Source: Candidatus Bathyarchaeia archaeon
Lineage (GTDB): Archaea; Thermoproteota; Bathyarchaeia; Bathyarchaeales; Bathycorpusculaceae
Assembly (NCBI GenBank): GCA_038873195.1
Contig: JAVZEV010000001.1
Span: 1,330,490 to 1,394,489, forward strand
Direction of reading: 5' to 3'
DNA: 64,000 nucleotides
Made by a program: the position numbers and the translations under genes. Below the pieces are notes generated by a model that saw nothing but the letters and a program-made list of their open reading frames with translations, ran no database searches and was not told where the DNA came from. This document shows positions 33,757 through 43,300 of the stretch, in pieces (positions within the stretch are counted from its first letter, which is position 1; every line of letters starts with the position of its first letter).

Positions 33757-34683
33757 ATGATACTAAAGGACAATTATGGACGACCACTCCTCAACTTACG
33801 CTTAGCAGTTACTAGACGCTGCAATCTGCGTTGCCAATTCTGCCACATGGAAGGCGAAGAAAAAAATGCTAATTCTGCCGAGGAAATGGCTGTTGATGAG
33901 ATTGTCCGCATTGTGCGAATTGCTGTGGAGCTTGGTGTTTCAAAAGTGAAGCTTACAGGCGGAGAACCGTTAATGCGGAGGGACATCACAGAAATCGTCA
34001 AGGGCATCGCATCCTTACAAGGCTTAACGGACCTTTCCATGACTACTAACGGGACATTGCTTACTTCTTTAGCTGAAGAACTCCATGCTAATGGCTTGAA
34101 ACGCTTAAACATTAGTCTTCCAACACTAAATGAAGAAGTTTATGGCAAGTTAACTGGCGGCAGATTAGGCGATGTTGTGGAAGGCGTTAAAACCGCTGTG
34201 AAAGTTGGATTTTATCCTGTTAAGCTTAACATGCTTGTTTTGAAAGGCGTGAATGATTATGCAGTTCCGGAAATGATTGAGTTTGCCAGTGAAACTGGAG
34301 CAATTTTGCAGCTTATTGAGCTTGAACCGGTAAACATTGACGACGCGTATTACTCTGCAAGTCATAAATCTTTAGATGAGTACGAAATGATGCTGAAAGA
34401 AAAGGCGGTAAACGTTGAGGTTAGGCAGTACATGCAAAACCGCCGTGTCTACCACTTGCCAAGCGCAAAGGTAGAAGTGGTGCATCCACTAGAAAACACA
34501 AGTTTCTGTATGCACTGCACACGGTTGCGCGTAACAAGCGATGGAAAACTGAAACCATGCTTGATGAGGAATGGTAATCTTGTGGATATCCTAACGCCTT
34601 TGAGAAACGGGGCAAATGACAAAGAATTAACTGAGTTGTTTAAACTGGCAAACCAGAGAAGAGAGCCATACAACAAGAGTTAA
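33757..34683 (+). CDS. moaA: GTP 3',8-cyclase MoaA
   Basis: The 308-residue radical SAM enzyme carries out the first step of molybdenum cofactor synthesis. The N-terminal radical SAM cluster motif is CNLRCQFC (residues 22-29), the SAM-binding GGEPLMR follows near 70, and the C-terminal substrate cluster cysteines are CMHCTRLRVTSDGKLKPC near 250-267. Length is typical of archaeal MoaA. It belongs functionally with moaC and moaB just upstream. Confidence 0.96.
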   Translation: MILKDNYGRPLLNLRLAVTRRCNLRCQFCHMEGEEKNANSAEEMAVDEIVRIVRIAVELGVSKVKLTGGEPLMRRDITEIVKGIASLQGLTDLSMTTNGTLLTSLAEELHANGLKRLNISLPTLNEEVYGKLTGGRLGDVVEGVKTAVKVGFYPVKLNMLVLKGVNDYAVPEMIEFASETGAILQLIELEPVNIDDAYYSASHKSLDEYEMMLKEKAVNVEVRQYMQNRRVYHLPSAKVEVVHPLENTSFCMHCTRLRVTSDGKLKPCLMRNGNLVDILTPLRNGANDKELTELFKLANQRREPYNKS

Positions 34684-34747
34684 CTTTAAACTTAAACATT
34701 TTTATTACACATTAGCGCCAAATTCTCAGCAAAAAGGAGAACACATA

Positions 34748-35665
34748 GTGAAGATAGTAACCTACAGAGACTTAACATCAAAAGACGGGCTCTTGCCCCT
34801 GATGGACCAAGCCTTTCGCTGGCCATTCAACCATAGAACATTTGAAGATTTCATCAAAAGCGACCCAAGGTCGAGAGACGGTCCCGTCGGTTTCTGCGCA
34901 GTGGAAAATGATTTGCCGATTGGTTTCGTTGGAGTCATGCACTTGTCTACTCGAACGATAGATGGAAGCGTAGAGCGTGTTGGCGGAATCTATGGAGTCG
35001 CCACATTGCCAAGTCATGTGCGGAAAGGAGTTTCCACGGCGTTAATGAAAAGAGCCCATGAGTATTTTGCCGAGAAAGGTTTCCGCTTTTCTTTTTTAAC
35101 AACAAGCCGAACTCTCATAGCACACGCGTTTTACGAAAAACTCGGCTACTTTGACGTTACCCAATATCTAAGCGCCTACAAGGTAGTTACACATAAAAAA
35201 GCTGAACTCTCTACAAAGAAAGAAACTGTAAAGTTTGATTTCGACAAAATCTTAAAAATATACAATGAATTTTCACGGGACAAAACTGGCTTTGTAATTC
35301 GCGACAAAGAACATTTGAAAATGCTCAAGAAAGGAGAAAGAATAACCGCTAAACAATGCATGTTCAGCGAAAAAGGATACGCCATATTCAGAAAAGACCG
35401 AGAAGGGGTTTGGATTAGAGAGCTTATTGCATTGACCGCGAAGGATATGGAAAGGTTAGTTAGCAGAATTGAACAGCAAGCCAGAGACATAGTCTACGAT
35501 AGAATTGTTCTAAACAACGCTTTACTTCAGTTTTACGAATCTCGCGGCTACATGATCCGCAGAGAAAGCCACTCTGTTCTCATGGCGAAACCTCTAACAG
35601 CGAATGCTTCAATAAAACAAGCATACGGCGACAAATTCTTTATGACATCTCTGGACTGGTTCTAA
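34748..35665 (+). CDS. Eis-like GNAT acetyltransferase
   Basis: The 305-residue protein has an N-terminal GNAT domain with GGIYGVATLPSHVRKGVSTALMKRA (acetyl-CoA loop at residues about 83-98) and AHAFYEKLGYFDV. A second, degenerate GNAT-like half follows (residues 155-290), the layout of Eis-type N-acetyltransferases. The substrate is unknown. The start is GTG at 34748, preceded by AAGGAGA. A degenerate copy of the 33-bp repeat lies 28 bases after its stop. Confidence 0.8.
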   Translation: MKIVTYRDLTSKDGLLPLMDQAFRWPFNHRTFEDFIKSDPRSRDGPVGFCAVENDLPIGFVGVMHLSTRTIDGSVERVGGIYGVATLPSHVRKGVSTALMKRAHEYFAEKGFRFSFLTTSRTLIAHAFYEKLGYFDVTQYLSAYKVVTHKKAELSTKKETVKFDFDKILKIYNEFSRDKTGFVIRDKEHLKMLKKGERITAKQCMFSEKGYAIFRKDREGVWIRELIALTAKDMERLVSRIEQQARDIVYDRIVLNNALLQFYESRGYMIRRESHSVLMAKPLTANASIKQAYGDKFFMTSLDWF

Positions 35666-35692
35666 AAAGTATACAATGAATTCTCAACCTGA

Positions 35693-35719
35693 TTCAACCT
35701 ATATATAAGTGAGGGGATA
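35693..35719 (-). repeat. Degenerate copy 3 of the TATA-containing repeat
   Basis: 24 of the first 27 positions agree with the perfect 33-bp copies at 11485 and 43163. Read on the minus strand it retains CCCCTC, CTTATATATAGG and GGTTGAA, and a second GGTTGA follows 10 bases later. It lies in the spacer between two convergent genes, where neither gene would need a promoter, so a small RNA or a dispersed element are options. Confidence 0.55.
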
Positions 35720-35758
35720 ACTCTGCAGAGAGCGAAATTTCACAGAAACATTCTCAGT

Positions 35759-36256
35759 CTACAGTTGGATTATCTTCGCTTCACGCTTCATCGTGTCAAG
35801 CAAAGCAATCGTTGATTTCCCAGTCAAATACCCACACAACTCTCCGGGATTAACAACCAACGTTTTGCCCTTCCTATAAACTCCAGCCGTATGAGAATGC
35901 CCATGAACCACAACATCAAAACTTTCACTATCAATCAAAGCCCTCAACAACTCTTCCTCAGTTCCATGCAACAACGCAATTTTTGCATCATCAACAACAA
36001 TCATGGCAAAGCTTCCACGAATTTCAAGAGCAGAGTTTTCGCTGAACCTTTTCTTCAAAAGCTCGCGGTCGCCATCATTGTTGCCAAAAACCCCTATCAT
36101 TTTTGCCTTTAACTTTTTGAATTTCGGAATCACGAACGGCGCAACATAGTCCCCAGCGTGAAGAGCAAGTTCAACTTTTTCCTCGTTAAATCTTTCTATG
36201 GCTTTCTCAACTAAAGGCAAACGGTCATGTGTGTCTGAAATTATGCCTATTAACAT
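35759..36256 (-). CDS. YfcE/MJ0936-type metallophosphoesterase
   Basis: The 165 residues show the calcineurin-like metal site: GIISDTHDRLP at residues 3-13, ALHAGDYV near 34, FGNNDGDRELL near 58, and VVHGHSHTAGVYRKG near 116 with NPGELCG near 133. Small YfcE-like enzymes hydrolyse phosphodiesters; physiological substrates are mostly unknown. The ATG at 36256 is the only reasonable start. It is convergent with the Eis-like acetyltransferase gene. Confidence 0.9.
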   Translation of the reverse strand: MLIGIISDTHDRLPLVEKAIERFNEEKVELALHAGDYVAPFVIPKFKKLKAKMIGVFGNNDGDRELLKKRFSENSALEIRGSFAMIVVDDAKIALLHGTEEELLRALIDSESFDVVVHGHSHTAGVYRKGKTLVVNPGELCGYLTGKSTIALLDTMKREAKIIQL

Positions 36257-36439
36257 CTTTTCACTTCCTTCCTAAATTTTCGTTTTGGGAAAATAAAGCC
36301 TTCTCATAGTTTAATCATATAGAAGTTTGTTCTAGAGAATATTTCGATTCTCGGAATAGTTAGACCAACGAAACACCGCTTAAAATGCTCCATAACGCTT
36401 TTTCAAATAGAAAACTGTTCTGAAAGAGGAATATAGAAA

Positions 36440-36781
36440 ATGAATCCTTGGGGTTCGAACCCGTCCCAGAAAAGGAGAGATAAACTGTACATAATCGCAG
36501 AGATTTTGGAGATAGCGAAGGATGGAACGTTAAAAACTCAAATCATGTACAGAGCGAACCTTAGCTTTACACAGCTTAACGACTATCTCAAGTTCATGTT
36601 AAAAATCAACCTGTTAGATAAAACAGAAGAAAATGACAAAGAAATATACAGGGCAACCGCGAAAGGGTTGGATTTTCTTCAACGTTATCGTGAAATAACG
36701 GAACTGATTAAGGCAGAAGGCGAAAATTACAATAAAAATGGCGTTAAGATACCGCCTCCGCATCTTCTGAAAAGAAACTAA
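36440..36781 (+). CDS. Winged-helix transcriptional regulator
   Basis: The 113 residues make a single archaeal winged helix of the ArnR1-like type: KLYIIAEILEIAKDGTLKT, RANLSFTQLNDYLKFMLKINLL (recognition helix) and the wing YRATAKGLDFLQRY, followed by a helical tail likely to dimerise. GAGG lies ten bases before the ATG. It stands alone, upstream of a divergently placed small ORF and a surface protein gene. Its target is unknown. Confidence 0.82.
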   Translation: MNPWGSNPSQKRRDKLYIIAEILEIAKDGTLKTQIMYRANLSFTQLNDYLKFMLKINLLDKTEENDKEIYRATAKGLDFLQRYREITELIKAEGENYNKNGVKIPPPHLLKRN

Positions 36782-36844
36782 AACCGCCTATAGCTGCTGA
36801 ACTTTGCAAAAGTCTTCTTTATAAAAGAACAAAACTAACTCAAA

Positions 36845-36967
36845 CTATTTTTTACGCTTCTGCTCTTTCAGATAGCTTTTGACTTTTTCTTTTAACGCTG
36901 GAAACTCATCTAACATAGCCTTTATGACTTGCCAACGAATTTCCTCATTCTTTGCGTTAGCGCTCAT
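36845..36967 (-). CDS. 40-residue helical small protein
   Basis: This short frame encodes 40 residues, starting MSANAKNEEIRWQVIKAM and ending YLKEQKRKK, with a strongly amphipathic, lysine-rich helical pattern. GAGGT precedes the ATG by 11 bases and a TAG closes it. The ribosome site and the non-random amino acid pattern support translation, but no family is recognised. It occupies most of the 290-base gap before the surface protein gene. Confidence 0.5.
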   Translation of the reverse strand: MSANAKNEEIRWQVIKAMLDEFPALKEKVKSYLKEQKRKK

Positions 36968-37068
36968 GCGAATAAACGACCTCTAATAGTATGTAGCAAT
37001 ACTCCATATAAACCTTTATTTCCACCATGAAATATTCCTCCAACAACAAAAAAAAAGAAAAAAAGGAG

Positions 37069-38421
37069 CTAGTGAATGCCTACGATGTTCACTGGTTTCT
37101 TTCTCATTCTCAAAGTCGCTACAGCAAGAACAATCACAATTGTTGCTCCGATTAGAATTGCCAGCAGCGTCGGCGATACAAGCGTTGGAATTAATGGAGC
37201 TGAGGCAAGCCCTATTGTGGGGTCATGTTCCAACGTGTAGTTGCCAAAGTATGGATAACAAATGAATAATCTTAAGTGAGCCCCAGCAGCAATGTATGAA
37301 GCAGTAACATCCACGTAATCAACAGTAGCGCCTGCATCGTCTAGAAGTCTTGCCCATGGAACAAATTCGAGAAAGCCTGAAATGTTCCCTTCAACTTTTG
37401 CATATTGTATTCTTGTGCGGTTTCTAAAGTTACTAGTTACGCGTACTTGTCTTTCGTACTCGTTTTGTGTTTGATTTTCAGTGACCGAGTAGTAATCATC
37501 GTTTACGCTTGCGGCTTGCATTTGAGATTTTGTTTCGACAGTTTCTTGATATTGATTTTGAATTTCATTTTCCGCGGCACTTATGTCCTCAATTTTTATT
37601 GAAGCCATGTTAATCCATAAAGCTAATCCCGTTCTGTTTGTGGGTATTTCAATGTCATTATTCCTAACAAACTGGTTAATTTTGTCGATGTTCCATTCCC
37701 AATTGCTTACAACAAAGTCAAACTTTAATTGTCCAACTGCGACTGTATAATTGTATTCTGGATAGTTTTCATCAGGCGTTTCCGTGGTTGTTGTGTTGTA
37801 AAATCTGCATCTTATCTCAATGTTGTTTTCTGCAAACTTGAAGCCGGGATGGCCATATACTTCTGTTAAGGTGAAGTTGAAGGACCAGTAGGAAGAATCT
37901 TCGTCAACTACAAGCGTTGGAGGTGTAAGGGTCCAGTTGCACGCGCTGAAGGGTAGAAAGGCACGATGCAAACCAAGCAATAGCCCAAGGAATTGGTTGA
38001 CAGCCCAGTTATAGCGCCAATTGCCATATCCATATCTAAGACGCAGTTTCGGCTCAATATAGTTCTTCCACAACATTGCATTTATAGTGTCGTTGTCCGC
38101 ATTGAACCTTCTTTGGTAATACTGCCTGTCAAGTAAGAGATATTCAATTACGCCTTTGAATTTCACCACATATACAGTGCTGTTATCGTTTGTATACCAC
38201 CACAAGAACATGGGCTTCCTCCCACTCGCTGGAAAAATAAGTGTTACCAACGGAGTTTCAAATTTGTACCATATGCTTCTCCATTGCGGATCAATTTCTA
38301 CATTCACGGGTGTTTCGTCATTTTCTTCAGCGTTTGCTGCTGGCATTAGGATTGCAAACGTAGACAGCGATAGAAGCAGTGTCAAACTCAAAGCCAATAT
38401 TTGATTTCTTTCAATTTTCAC
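37069..38421 (-). CDS. Secreted, C-terminally anchored surface protein
   Basis: The 450-residue protein has a clear signal peptide (residues 1-31, hydrophobic LALSLTLLLSLSTFAILMP, ending around ANAEE) and one transmembrane helix near the C-terminus (ILIGATIVIVLAVATLRMRKK). The extracellular part is rich in Tyr, Trp and Asn with several N-x-S/T sequons, suggesting glycosylation. No domain is recognised. The start is GTG at 38421, preceded by GGTGA. A membrane-bound regulator and a processive glycosyltransferase are encoded next to it. Confidence 0.72.
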   Translation of the reverse strand: MKIERNQILALSLTLLLSLSTFAILMPAANAEENDETPVNVEIDPQWRSIWYKFETPLVTLIFPASGRKPMFLWWYTNDNSTVYVVKFKGVIEYLLLDRQYYQRRFNADNDTINAMLWKNYIEPKLRLRYGYGNWRYNWAVNQFLGLLLGLHRAFLPFSACNWTLTPPTLVVDEDSSYWSFNFTLTEVYGHPGFKFAENNIEIRCRFYNTTTTETPDENYPEYNYTVAVGQLKFDFVVSNWEWNIDKINQFVRNNDIEIPTNRTGLALWINMASIKIEDISAAENEIQNQYQETVETKSQMQAASVNDDYYSVTENQTQNEYERQVRVTSNFRNRTRIQYAKVEGNISGFLEFVPWARLLDDAGATVDYVDVTASYIAAGAHLRLFICYPYFGNYTLEHDPTIGLASAPLIPTLVSPTLLAILIGATIVIVLAVATLRMRKKPVNIVGIH

Positions 38422-38520
38422 GGTTTTTCACCGAAAATAACCATGTAAAACGGCTTATTAAGAAAATCGTTTCGAAAAAACCCGAATATGACTTCACTGG
38501 GGTTCTAGAAAACTCGAACT

Positions 38521-39345
38521 TTACGAGAAACGTCCAAGCATGAATAATATTGCCATGTTAAAGTACATTGCTGTTAGGCTTATGACTACTGCTTTATCAA
38601 GTCTTATTCCTTTTCCAAAGCAGAAAGCCGCAGAAATCAGCAACAAACTCCATATTTGTAAGAATATCAAAATGAACTGCAGAACCATATGTAAGTAAGC
38701 TACGCTAAGATTTGGGAAAAATGCGAAAAGCGCCATGTAAATGTACGGGTAAACTGCTAAAGGCGTAGCCGCTAAACCAACACAAACAAAAAGCTGAAGG
38801 TCATTTCCCACACGCCGATAAAGCAAATAAGTGAGAAGTTCTGCAAAAAGAAACAATCCAATCCAGCTAAAAACAAACAATGCCATTATACTGTTGAAAT
38901 TATAAGTAGAGTATGGAAAATAGAAAAACATTAGTGGTTCAAGGTCAGCATAGGCCGCGCCCAAAGCGCCGATAAGCAGTATGACAACTGAAACTGGTAA
39001 AAGCTTTAAAGGTTTGGCTGTTTTGGCGAAAACAGGCGAGAGAAAAATCCATTTTCCAACACGGTGACTGAAAGTTTCGCTTATCTCTAAGGTTGCTGGA
39101 ACATTGCCCTCTTTTAAGATTCTGTAAAGCGTTTGTCCACGGTCATTAAGCTTGTACTTGCGTTGTTTGTCTTGCGTTATGAAGTCTGAAAGCATGTCCA
39201 AATGATAGTAAACTGTGCCAACACCCAAGCCTAAAATTTCTCTCAACTCTTTAAACCCAATCTTCTCTTGCGCGCCTAAAATCTCGATTATTTTTCTGCG
39301 TGCAGGGTCCCTAAGTAAAGTGTAATATCGCGATAAATCTTCCAT
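38521..39345 (-). CDS. Winged-helix protein with C-terminal membrane domain
   Basis: Residues 1-90 form an ArsR-like winged helix (YYTLLRDPARRKIIEILGAQ, FKELREILGLGVGTVYYHLDML). The rest has five or so transmembrane segments resembling Yip1-like membrane domains. A membrane-tethered regulator is likely. The longest frame begins at 39390, but a TATA-like TTTTTAAATA overlaps that codon; GGAGAAA before the ATG at 39345 marks the probable start (274 residues). It is divergent from the glycosyltransferase gene and may control it or the surface protein downstream. Confidence 0.75.
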   Translation of the reverse strand: MEDLSRYYTLLRDPARRKIIEILGAQEKIGFKELREILGLGVGTVYYHLDMLSDFITQDKQRKYKLNDRGQTLYRILKEGNVPATLEISETFSHRVGKWIFLSPVFAKTAKPLKLLPVSVVILLIGALGAAYADLEPLMFFYFPYSTYNFNSIMALFVFSWIGLFLFAELLTYLLYRRVGNDLQLFVCVGLAATPLAVYPYIYMALFAFFPNLSVAYLHMVLQFILIFLQIWSLLLISAAFCFGKGIRLDKAVVISLTAMYFNMAILFMLGRFS

Positions 39346-39468
39346 TTGGGCGCGTTTCTCCGTAATTCTTGACACTTGTCGCATGACCATATTTAAAAAT
39401 TTCTTATCCCTAGCTACCGTTAAAACATGTTCTTAGGGATGTGCTCTTCTTTTTAGAATATTGTTTCG

Positions 39469-40950
39469 TTGGGAATAGTTGCTTTATCTAAAGAAAACAC
39501 TGTTCAATCGTGGAAAGGAGAAGCTTCGAACCTGGTTACTAAGGGGATAGACTTGCCCATAAAACTGGAAGAACTGAAACATTCCAAAGCAGTTTATCTA
39601 CTTTTTCTTATACCCGTTATTCTGGCTTATGTTTCATGGCAGTTCTTCCCCTTATTCGCAGATTGGCTCATAACGCGGGTTTTTGGATACAACGTAGCAG
39701 CACAACCACCAAATTGGCTTTGGCACTCGATTGTCTTCTTTTTCTACAGTTGGTACACGTTTTTAGCCATAGGTATTGCAGGAGTTTGGGCAGTTGCTGC
39801 ATGGGTTGCAAAAACTCGACGGGACAGTGCAAAGCAAGTATATTATCCCATGGTTTCTCTTATTGTTCCAGCATACAATGAGGAGCGAAACATTTCACGT
39901 TGCTTGGAAAGTCTCTTCAAATGTGCCAAGAACTATCATGGACCATGCGAAATCATCGTTGTAGATGATGGAAGTACCGATTGCACCTATGAAGTTGCTT
40001 GGGCAACCGTAGAACTTAACCGCAGAAAACATCCACACATACGTGGAAAAGTTATCAGGCATTCTGCAAATCTTGGCAAATCTGAAGCTATCAAAACCGG
40101 CGTGAGTAAAGCGTTAGGCGGTTTGATAGGTATTGTTGATGCAGATTCTTGGTGGATGCCAAATACGCTGGTTAGGCTTGTCGATTTCATGCTTCTTAAT
40201 GGCAAAAAGGCTGTAACGGGTTATGTGCATCCTTCAGACGGAAATGCCGAAGTGAATCCATATGTGGTTTTGCAGCAGCTCGAGTATAGTCAAGGGTTAG
40301 GAGTAGCTCGCTGTGCCCAGTCCTTAGGCAATAATGTATTGGTTGTTTCTGGCGCCATAGGCTTGTATGATGCAGATGTTTTGCGTGGAATTCTAGATGA
40401 AAAGAGTTTGCGTTCTGTTACTGAAGATTTGGAAATAACGCTGGAAATGCATAAGAAAGGTGCGCATGTTGGCTACGTTAATGTTGCAACAAGTTTGACG
40501 GTTGTTCCATCTTCATTTAGCATGTTGTGGAATCAACGCTTAAGATGGTTTACCGGCTGGCTCCACAACACTTTAGGCATTCATAAAGATTTACTGCTGA
40601 AAAGGTCTTGGTTAAGCTTGCTTTTGTGGTACTGCTATATTTTTGAGTATGGCGGCGCTTTTGTGGATTTGGCTGCTTTATTTGCGTTTCCATTTCTCTT
40701 TTGGTTTGCTCCTGACCAAATATTCTTTGTTATCAACTTGCTAGTATTCGCGTCTTACGGCTTGCTCATAGGCGTAATAAACCAAGCCATAGCCCTAAAG
40801 TACGCATACAATAAACACAATTACAGAGCTCTGCTCTATTACACGCCTTTCTACCCGATTCTGCGGTTAATTAACATTCTTGCACGCTCAACCAGTTCTG
40901 TCAAATATTTGTTCGGAGACCACGGAAATTGGCATAGCGTTAAGAGCTAA
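39469..40950 (+). CDS. Processive family 2 membrane glycosyltransferase
   Basis: The 493-residue protein has two N-terminal membrane helices, a cytoplasmic GT-A domain (about 125-390) and three or more C-terminal helices. The full processive GT2 set is visible: IIVVDDGSTD, VDADSWW near residue 222, TEDLEITLEMH near 328 and QRLRWFTGW near 355. Cellulose- and hyaluronan-synthase relatives use these residues to extend a polysaccharide and push it through the membrane. The polymer cannot be predicted. The start is TTG at 39469. Confidence 0.88.
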   Translation: MGIVALSKENTVQSWKGEASNLVTKGIDLPIKLEELKHSKAVYLLFLIPVILAYVSWQFFPLFADWLITRVFGYNVAAQPPNWLWHSIVFFFYSWYTFLAIGIAGVWAVAAWVAKTRRDSAKQVYYPMVSLIVPAYNEERNISRCLESLFKCAKNYHGPCEIIVVDDGSTDCTYEVAWATVELNRRKHPHIRGKVIRHSANLGKSEAIKTGVSKALGGLIGIVDADSWWMPNTLVRLVDFMLLNGKKAVTGYVHPSDGNAEVNPYVVLQQLEYSQGLGVARCAQSLGNNVLVVSGAIGLYDADVLRGILDEKSLRSVTEDLEITLEMHKKGAHVGYVNVATSLTVVPSSFSMLWNQRLRWFTGWLHNTLGIHKDLLLKRSWLSLLLWYCYIFEYGGAFVDLAALFAFPFLFWFAPDQIFFVINLLVFASYGLLIGVINQAIALKYAYNKHNYRALLYYTPFYPILRLINILARSTSSVKYLFGDHGNWHSVKS

Positions 40951-41001
40951 TTTTACCCTGTTTTCAACATTTTTCATACATCTCCAAACTATAAACCTGA
41001 G

Positions 41002-41244
41002 ATAAAAACGTCAAGGCGTATCAAAATTTTCAGAATAGTACTTGAAGTCTTAAATGCGGAAACTTTCAAAGCGGTTTTGTCGGCGATACTTTAGGATTTG
41101 GATGTTGCAGGTTCTCAGAGTGTTAAAATAGTTACCATATTGACAAAGGAAGTTCCCAGGGGAGAATATGCTAATGTTAAACTAGACAAGGTTATCGCAC
41201 GCTTAAGTGAATTACTTTCCATCTTGAAGATTGTTGAGCAGTAA
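41002..41244 (+). pseudogene. Decayed small gene upstream of 16S rRNA (internal TAG, no start)
   Basis: In one frame this stretch reads like protein: KTSRRIKIFRIVLEVLNAET then FKAVLSAIL, an in-frame TAG at 41092-41094, then DLDVAGSQSVKIVTILTKEV and PRGEYANVKLDKVIARLSEL, closing at TAA 41242-41244. No ATG, GTG or TTG opens the first half; an ATA at 41002 sits where a start would fit. The product is not recognised. Two lesions (lost start, amber codon) point to a pseudogene; amber recoding is less likely because no start codon exists. The frame begins after the stop of the glycosyltransferase gene. Confidence 0.55.
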
Positions 41245-41249
41245 ATAAG

Positions 41250-41282
41250 AACATATATTAGAGCGAAAAGAAATGTTTATAT
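41250..41282 (+). promoter_or_regulatory. Putative 16S rRNA promoter region
   Basis: Two TATA-like sequences lie here: ACATATATTA at 41251-41260 and TTTATAT at 41276-41282, with purine-rich GCGAAAAG between them. The first predicts a transcript start near 41280, just upstream of the first leader hairpin; the second would start inside that hairpin. The first is therefore preferred. Confidence 0.4.
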
Positions 41283-41283
41283 C

Positions 41284-41416
41284 GGCTAAGTCGCCTTCAA
41301 ATTCATTTTGGCGACTAATTAGCCAAGCCCCGCAATTCTCGGCGGCGGCTCAACCCCAACTACAAAGGCGTTTAAACGCCCTACAGGATGAGGACGGTTG
41401 GCCTCCAATTGCGGGG
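41284..41416 (+). ncRNA. Highly structured leader RNA upstream of 16S
   Basis: Two strong stems are visible. Stem A pairs 41284-41295 with 41310-41324 with a three-base bulge (GGCTAAGTCGCC with GGCGACT-AAT-TAGCC). Stem B pairs CCCCGCAATT (41328-41337) with AATTGCGGGG (41407-41416), ten pairs. Inside stem B, CCAAC (41356-41360) pairs with GTTGG (41397-41401), and a perfect 14-base palindrome GGCGTTTAAACGCC (41367-41380) forms an apical hairpin. ACA follows stem B directly. It may be part of the pre-rRNA leader or a separate small RNA (for example a divergent H/ACA-like RNA); I recognise no family. Confidence 0.5.
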
Positions 41417-41455
41417 ACAAACATGTGGACCTGACACGCTCACACGTTAGGTCTG

Positions 41456-41473
41456 AAATGGGCTTTGACGTTC
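41456..41473 (+). other. 16S rRNA processing stem, 5' strand
   Basis: These 18 bases (AAATGGGCTTTGACGTTC) are perfectly complementary to 43116-43133 beyond the 16S 3' end. Such long stems enclosing archaeal 16S are cut by the splicing endonuclease at a bulge-helix-bulge to release pre-16S. Confidence 0.85.
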
Positions 41474-41557
41474 AGTGGCAATTTCCCCTCCAAATCCAGT
41501 CGGCTTTGCCGGCTGTACCACAATAAACGTCTGGCTTGTGGTCAGCACGGAGCAACA

Positions 41558-43052
<1,495 letters not shown>

Positions 43053-43115
43053 ATGTAATATATGGCCTTGCAAGGCTGGCTGGAGGAGAAAGGGTGAGGA
43101 GCAATGTCATGGTGG

Positions 43116-43133
43116 GAACGTCAAAGCCCATTT
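43116..43133 (+). other. 16S rRNA processing stem, 3' strand
   Basis: GAACGTCAAAGCCCATTT pairs base for base with 41456-41473. Together they enclose the 16S gene with about 84 bases of 5' and 63 bases of 3' spacer. I could not assign the exact bulge-helix-bulge cleavage sites. Confidence 0.85.
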
Positions 43134-43162
43134 ACTAGTTAGTGTGTTTTTGTGCTGTGCGG

Positions 43163-43195
43163 AAGCTATAGCCCCTCCCTTATAAATAGGTTGAA
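43163..43195 (+). repeat. 33-bp TATA-containing repeat, copy 2
   Basis: Identical over 33 bases to the minus strand of 11485-11517. It carries GCCCCTCCC, CTTATAAATAGG and GGTTGAA, with a GGTTAG 12 bases later. It begins 29 bases beyond the 16S processing stem. Read as a promoter it would fire rightwards from about 43212 into the McrC 3' end, where no plus-strand gene is evident. Confidence 0.75.
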
Positions 43196-43300
43196 GTGGT
43201 GGTTAGAACTTGCTTTTGGATGATTTGTTTGTCTTCTTGCAATGTACCCCGCTCTTGATTATCGTTTGTTTTTAAACTCTCAATCATTTATTATGAAGGT

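Noticed and set aside
36451-36462. GGGTTCGAACCC resembling a tRNA T loop
   Set aside because: The T stem cannot form (G opposite G), no acceptor or D arm is found nearby, and the bases encode the N-terminus of a winged-helix protein.
41092-41094. TAG as a pyrrolysine codon in the small gene before 16S
   Set aside because: The frame has no start codon, TAG is used as an ordinary stop elsewhere in the window (for example tiaS), and no pyl genes are seen; decay is simpler.
43218-43300. tRNA, 5S or 23S start downstream of 16S
   Set aside because: No acceptor/T-loop pattern, and none of the conserved rRNA segments, could be found between 43052 and 43425.
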